Positions 4,090 through 6,361 of a stretch of DNA of 6,361 bases are shown here, piece by piece. Within the stretch, counting starts at the first letter, position 1. Every line of letters starts with the position of its first letter. The notes beneath the pieces are model-generated. The model was not told the DNA's origin and searched no databases. It worked only from the letters and a program-made list of their open reading frames with translations. Location of the stretch: assembly GCA_030667885.1 (NCBI GenBank), contig DAOUVA010000272.1, positions 1 to 6,361 of the forward strand. Direction: 5' to 3'. The position numbers and the translations under genes are program-made. The stretch is from Phycisphaerae bacterium. GTDB taxonomy: Bacteria; Planctomycetota; Phycisphaerae; Sedimentisphaerales; Anaerobacaceae.

Positions 4090-6361
4090 TTCTTTTGCCA
4101 TAGCCTCTATTTTCGCGGTCGCGACCCCCTCCTGCATGCAGGTGAACGGGCCTACGTGATATATTCCTGAGATACAGGCATCGCCAACCGGGCTGACCAT
4201 ATCGTTCATAAGATGATATGCGATACCCGTGCTTAACGGCGACTCGCCTTCGATATTGCCGTGACCTTCCTGGTTGCGTTCCAGAGTCTCTATCATATCA
4301 ATCGGCTTCGGAAGGACATGTCTTCCCTTTAGGACTTCGTGAAACGGCTCGGCGATTTTATCTTCAACAGAAGACATATATCTTCCTTTGAGATAGGCCT
4401 GAGCATATTTTTTCGTTACTTTCAACATCCGGCTTAGATTGAAACTTTTTAGCGCCAGCCCAATATCTCTTTTGTTGTTTCTTATATTCATCTTATTTAC
4501 ATAATCCAGCCAGTCTATTACAGGGTCCCTTACGATTTCAAGGCCCTGCTTTTCCAGCTTGTGGACTACAAAATTCGTATATGGGTCGTGCTGTCTCATA
4601 TAGATTTCCCCTATATAGAGGACAAGAGGAAATCTTTTGTCTTCTCGCAGTTTTATTTCCCTGAACCTGGCAACCGTTTCGGCGCCCCAGGCCACCATTT
4701 CCGCTATTTCAGCCCCGTTTTCAACTACTTTTTCGAGGGCGCTCAACCTTTGAGCTTTGAGTTCTTCAACCTGCCCTCTATCAACTGCATACGGACGAAA
4801 TCTCAAAGTTATATCTTCCAGTAAATCCGACCCTTTTATCCCCTTAAACAACATTTGCTGCATTTTGGTTTTGTCCGATGAGCTGAGCTTGCCGGGGAAA
4901 GGTATGTCCTGATAATCGGATTCTGAAGAAGGCCCTGCAGCCGGCACCTTTTGCAGACCTTCACGGTCCAGAAACTCTCTGACTAACTCCACATATTTAC
5001 CGAATCTGCACGGCCCGCTCGTTGTCGGAATCATAACGAGATAGTGGTTCTCGACGTATTCTTTGCCTTTTCGTTCGATCTCTTCCTGCAGGAAACCTAT
5101 TGCGTCACCGACGACGCCTTTTAGCGGGTGGCAAACTTCGGTGTAGATGTGCTTTCTCGCTATTTCATAGCCCCTCTGTGTATTAGTAGCTAATACGGTG
5201 CTGTTTACCCCGAAATGCCTCAGACCGGCGGCCCCAACGTAACTGGCATCTCCCATATAAGGGATGAGCCAGGTCCTTTTTTCAGAGTTATCATATTTGC
5301 GCATTTTGAGCTGCTCAAAGTCCAATTTGCCCGGCTTGCTCTGGTTTACCACCCTTTCATGAGCTTCGGTCCTTGTTACAAAGGGGGCGTTGTTGGTTTG
5401 AGCATCCGTCAGCAGTACAAGGACGGGCTTGTTCGCCGCCTGATGTATTTTTTCTTCCTGGTAAATCTTTAAGCTGTCCGGACCACAGGCAAAATTCATC
5501 ATCCTGATAGCGAATAAATTTGGATGGTTCGCTACGAAAAGATTGGCTTTCAATATCTTAACGCTTTGCACCCAGAATTCGTTCTCAACCATCTCGTCAA
5601 GAGAGATATCCAGGAATTTATGCTCTAAGAAGAGCTGGGGTATGTAATTTAATCCCCTGATCTGTGATAACATCGCCCCTGAGTTCGAGCTTGCTTCCGG
5701 GTCAAGCAAAACATAATCTCTGCCGATACCAACATAAACTTTTTCATTGTTACGCTCTACCTTTTGAAGGAACTTGTCTCCTTCGTCGTAGAGTTCGGCT
5801 TTGAATTTGTTTTCAGCGGCGTCGGCATATTTGATGGCATCTTTTATCTGCCTTTCGGTAAAACTAAACTTTAGCCTGTCGAATTCCTTTTTTATTTCCC
5901 GCACAAGCAGGCCCATATCACCGAAGTGCAGGATTGGATTTATCTGTTTGTCTTTATCGAGCGAAAGCACATCATTTAAGATGTAACCCTCAGTTTCAGT
6001 ATAAATGCAATACTTCAGGTCCGGAAGGGTACCGGTCCTTAACTCGATAAAACTCGGATTAAAAAGGTATTCTATGTCCGGATGCCTGTTTAGAACAGAC
6101 GCGTGTCCTGTTGCCAGCTTTCTGGCAATACAGAATTCTGTTCTCGAATTATCAACGCCTATCTTTGCGATTTCTTTATTCGTTTTCGGTGATACAACGG
6201 GGTAGAAGCCGAGCTTTTTGAACAGAGCCGCGCTCCAGATTCCCTTTTCGCCGAGTGTCGCTGTGCTTCTTTTTATTCCAACAGTTACCGTCTGCTGCTT
6301 ATCTATTGTTAAATCAGACAGGTCGTCCAGGAGGCCTCCCTGCTCTTTGAAGTGTTTTTCA
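3844..6361 (-). CDS. CoA-substrate-specific enzyme activase-related protein (2-hydroxyacyl-CoA dehydratase activase/HgdB-like), N-terminus beyond window
   Basis: The minus-strand frame is open from the right edge down to TGA 3844-3846, giving 838 C-terminal residues. A GTG at 5968-5970 lies inside conserved sequence and is not the real start. Numbered from the window edge, residues 26-110 form a DUF2229-like region (VGIKRSTATLGEKGIW, SPKTNKEI, TEFCIARKLATGHA with Cys77). Residues 208-340 contain VGIGRDYVLLDP, FVANHPNLFAIRMMNFACGPDS and VTRTEAHERVV. Residues 360-620 form an HgdB-like part with YMGDASYVGAAGL, Cys410 in EVCHP, Cys451 in TTSGPCRFGKYVELV and VLYIGEIYMRQHDPY. The end carries GDACISGIYHVGPFTCMQEG and HAYFGDSASANLESEI. 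Family members are very long anaerobe proteins with an N-terminal BadF/BcrA-type ATPase, Fe-S cysteines and dehydratase-subunit-like C-terminal domains. They are related to ATP-driven electron activation of 2-hydroxyacyl-CoA dehydratases and benzoyl-CoA reductases, but most lack a proven reaction. The final 45 residues are a low-conservation polar tail. Family assignment is confident; reaction unknown. Confidence 0.88.
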   Translation of the reverse strand, partial: EKHFKEQGGLLDDLSDLTIDKQQTVTVGIKRSTATLGEKGIWSAALFKKLGFYPVVSPKTNKEIAKIGVDNSRTEFCIARKLATGHASVLNRHPDIEYLFNPSFIELRTGTLPDLKYCIYTETEGYILNDVLSLDKDKQINPILHFGDMGLLVREIKKEFDRLKFSFTERQIKDAIKYADAAENKFKAELYDEGDKFLQKVERNNEKVYVGIGRDYVLLDPEASSNSGAMLSQIRGLNYIPQLFLEHKFLDISLDEMVENEFWVQSVKILKANLFVANHPNLFAIRMMNFACGPDSLKIYQEEKIHQAANKPVLVLLTDAQTNNAPFVTRTEAHERVVNQSKPGKLDFEQLKMRKYDNSEKRTWLIPYMGDASYVGAAGLRHFGVNSTVLATNTQRGYEIARKHIYTEVCHPLKGVVGDAIGFLQEEIERKGKEYVENHYLVMIPTTSGPCRFGKYVELVREFLDREGLQKVPAAGPSSESDYQDIPFPGKLSSSDKTKMQQMLFKGIKGSDLLEDITLRFRPYAVDRGQVEELKAQRLSALEKVVENGAEIAEMVAWGAETVARFREIKLREDKRFPLVLYIGEIYMRQHDPYTNFVVHKLEKQGLEIVRDPVIDWLDYVNKMNIRNNKRDIGLALKSFNLSRMLKVTKKYAQAYLKGRYMSSVEDKIAEPFHEVLKGRHVLPKPIDMIETLERNQEGHGNIEGESPLSTGIAYHLMNDMVSPVGDACISGIYHVGPFTCMQEGVATAKIEAMAKELRKKKPDLVFPIIHAYFGDSASANLESEIAVFTEQCYQKREVLMEKYGMKAPSPRIPERMDIKAVSAARRTTESLTRAEES

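Noticed and set aside
4117..4142. Two perfect palindromes close together (GGTCGCGACC at 4117-4126 and CCTGCATGCAGG at 4131-4142).
   Set aside because: They lie inside conserved activase coding sequence (CMQEGVAT) and are explained by the codons; no sign of a regulatory role.
4561..4824. Plus-strand 87-codon open frame opposite the activase gene.
   Set aside because: A shadow of the conserved minus-strand gene; the translation shows no family features and has no ribosome site.
5968..5970. GTG as the start of a 708-residue activase-like protein.
   Set aside because: The frame stays open upstream to the window edge and encodes clearly conserved DUF2229-like sequence, so this is an internal codon.

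Overview
The window looks like a piece of chromosome from an anaerobic or facultatively anaerobic Planctomycetota bacterium, most likely of the Phycisphaerae/Sedimentisphaerales type. This is an inference from two things. First, a sigma-ECF gene is followed by a one-TM protein with a 'KLATAAVVIIAV...GVVLADVAKKI' style of N-terminus, which I associate with that group. Second, there is a very long protein of the 2-hydroxyacyl-CoA dehydratase activase type, a family concentrated in anaerobes. No tRNA, rRNA, CRISPR array, insertion sequence or phage gene was seen.

Layout, left to right. Positions 1-183 (+) are the last 60 codons of an acyl-CoA thioesterase of the hotdog fold. A 187-bp non-coding gap (184-370) holds no convincing element apart from a weak -10-like TATAAC at 363-368. 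Next come an ECF-type sigma-70 factor (371-946, +) and, overlapping it by one base in a TAATG junction, a single-pass membrane protein with a large extracytoplasmic domain (946-1881, +). The second is the probable regulator or sensor partner of the sigma factor. A 14-bp perfect-stem hairpin with a short T run (1907-1949) closes this pair. A short leader with a possible 9-codon upstream reading frame (2026-2055) precedes an ABC-2 type exporter: the ATPase (2058-3011, +) and the permease (from 3001, +), which overlap by 11 bp.

The minus strand then holds one long reading frame (3844-6361) that is open through the right edge of the window. It is the C-terminal 838 residues of a CoA-substrate-specific enzyme activase-related protein with DUF2229-like and HgdB-like (COG3580/COG3581-type) regions. 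Its N-terminal ATPase part should lie beyond the window.

How they fit together. The sigma factor and its overlapping partner form a standard one-unit signalling module. The ABC ATPase and permease form an exporter module separated from it by the terminator, so co-regulation is possible but not shown. The activase-like gene is convergent and independent. The oddest spot is the meeting point of permease and activase. The permease reaches a natural-looking ABC-2 C-terminus (RRDLPL, about 3808-3825) but has no stop there. It reads on for about 86 codons across the strand opposite the conserved end of the activase, which points to a lost stop, a frameshift or an assembly error.
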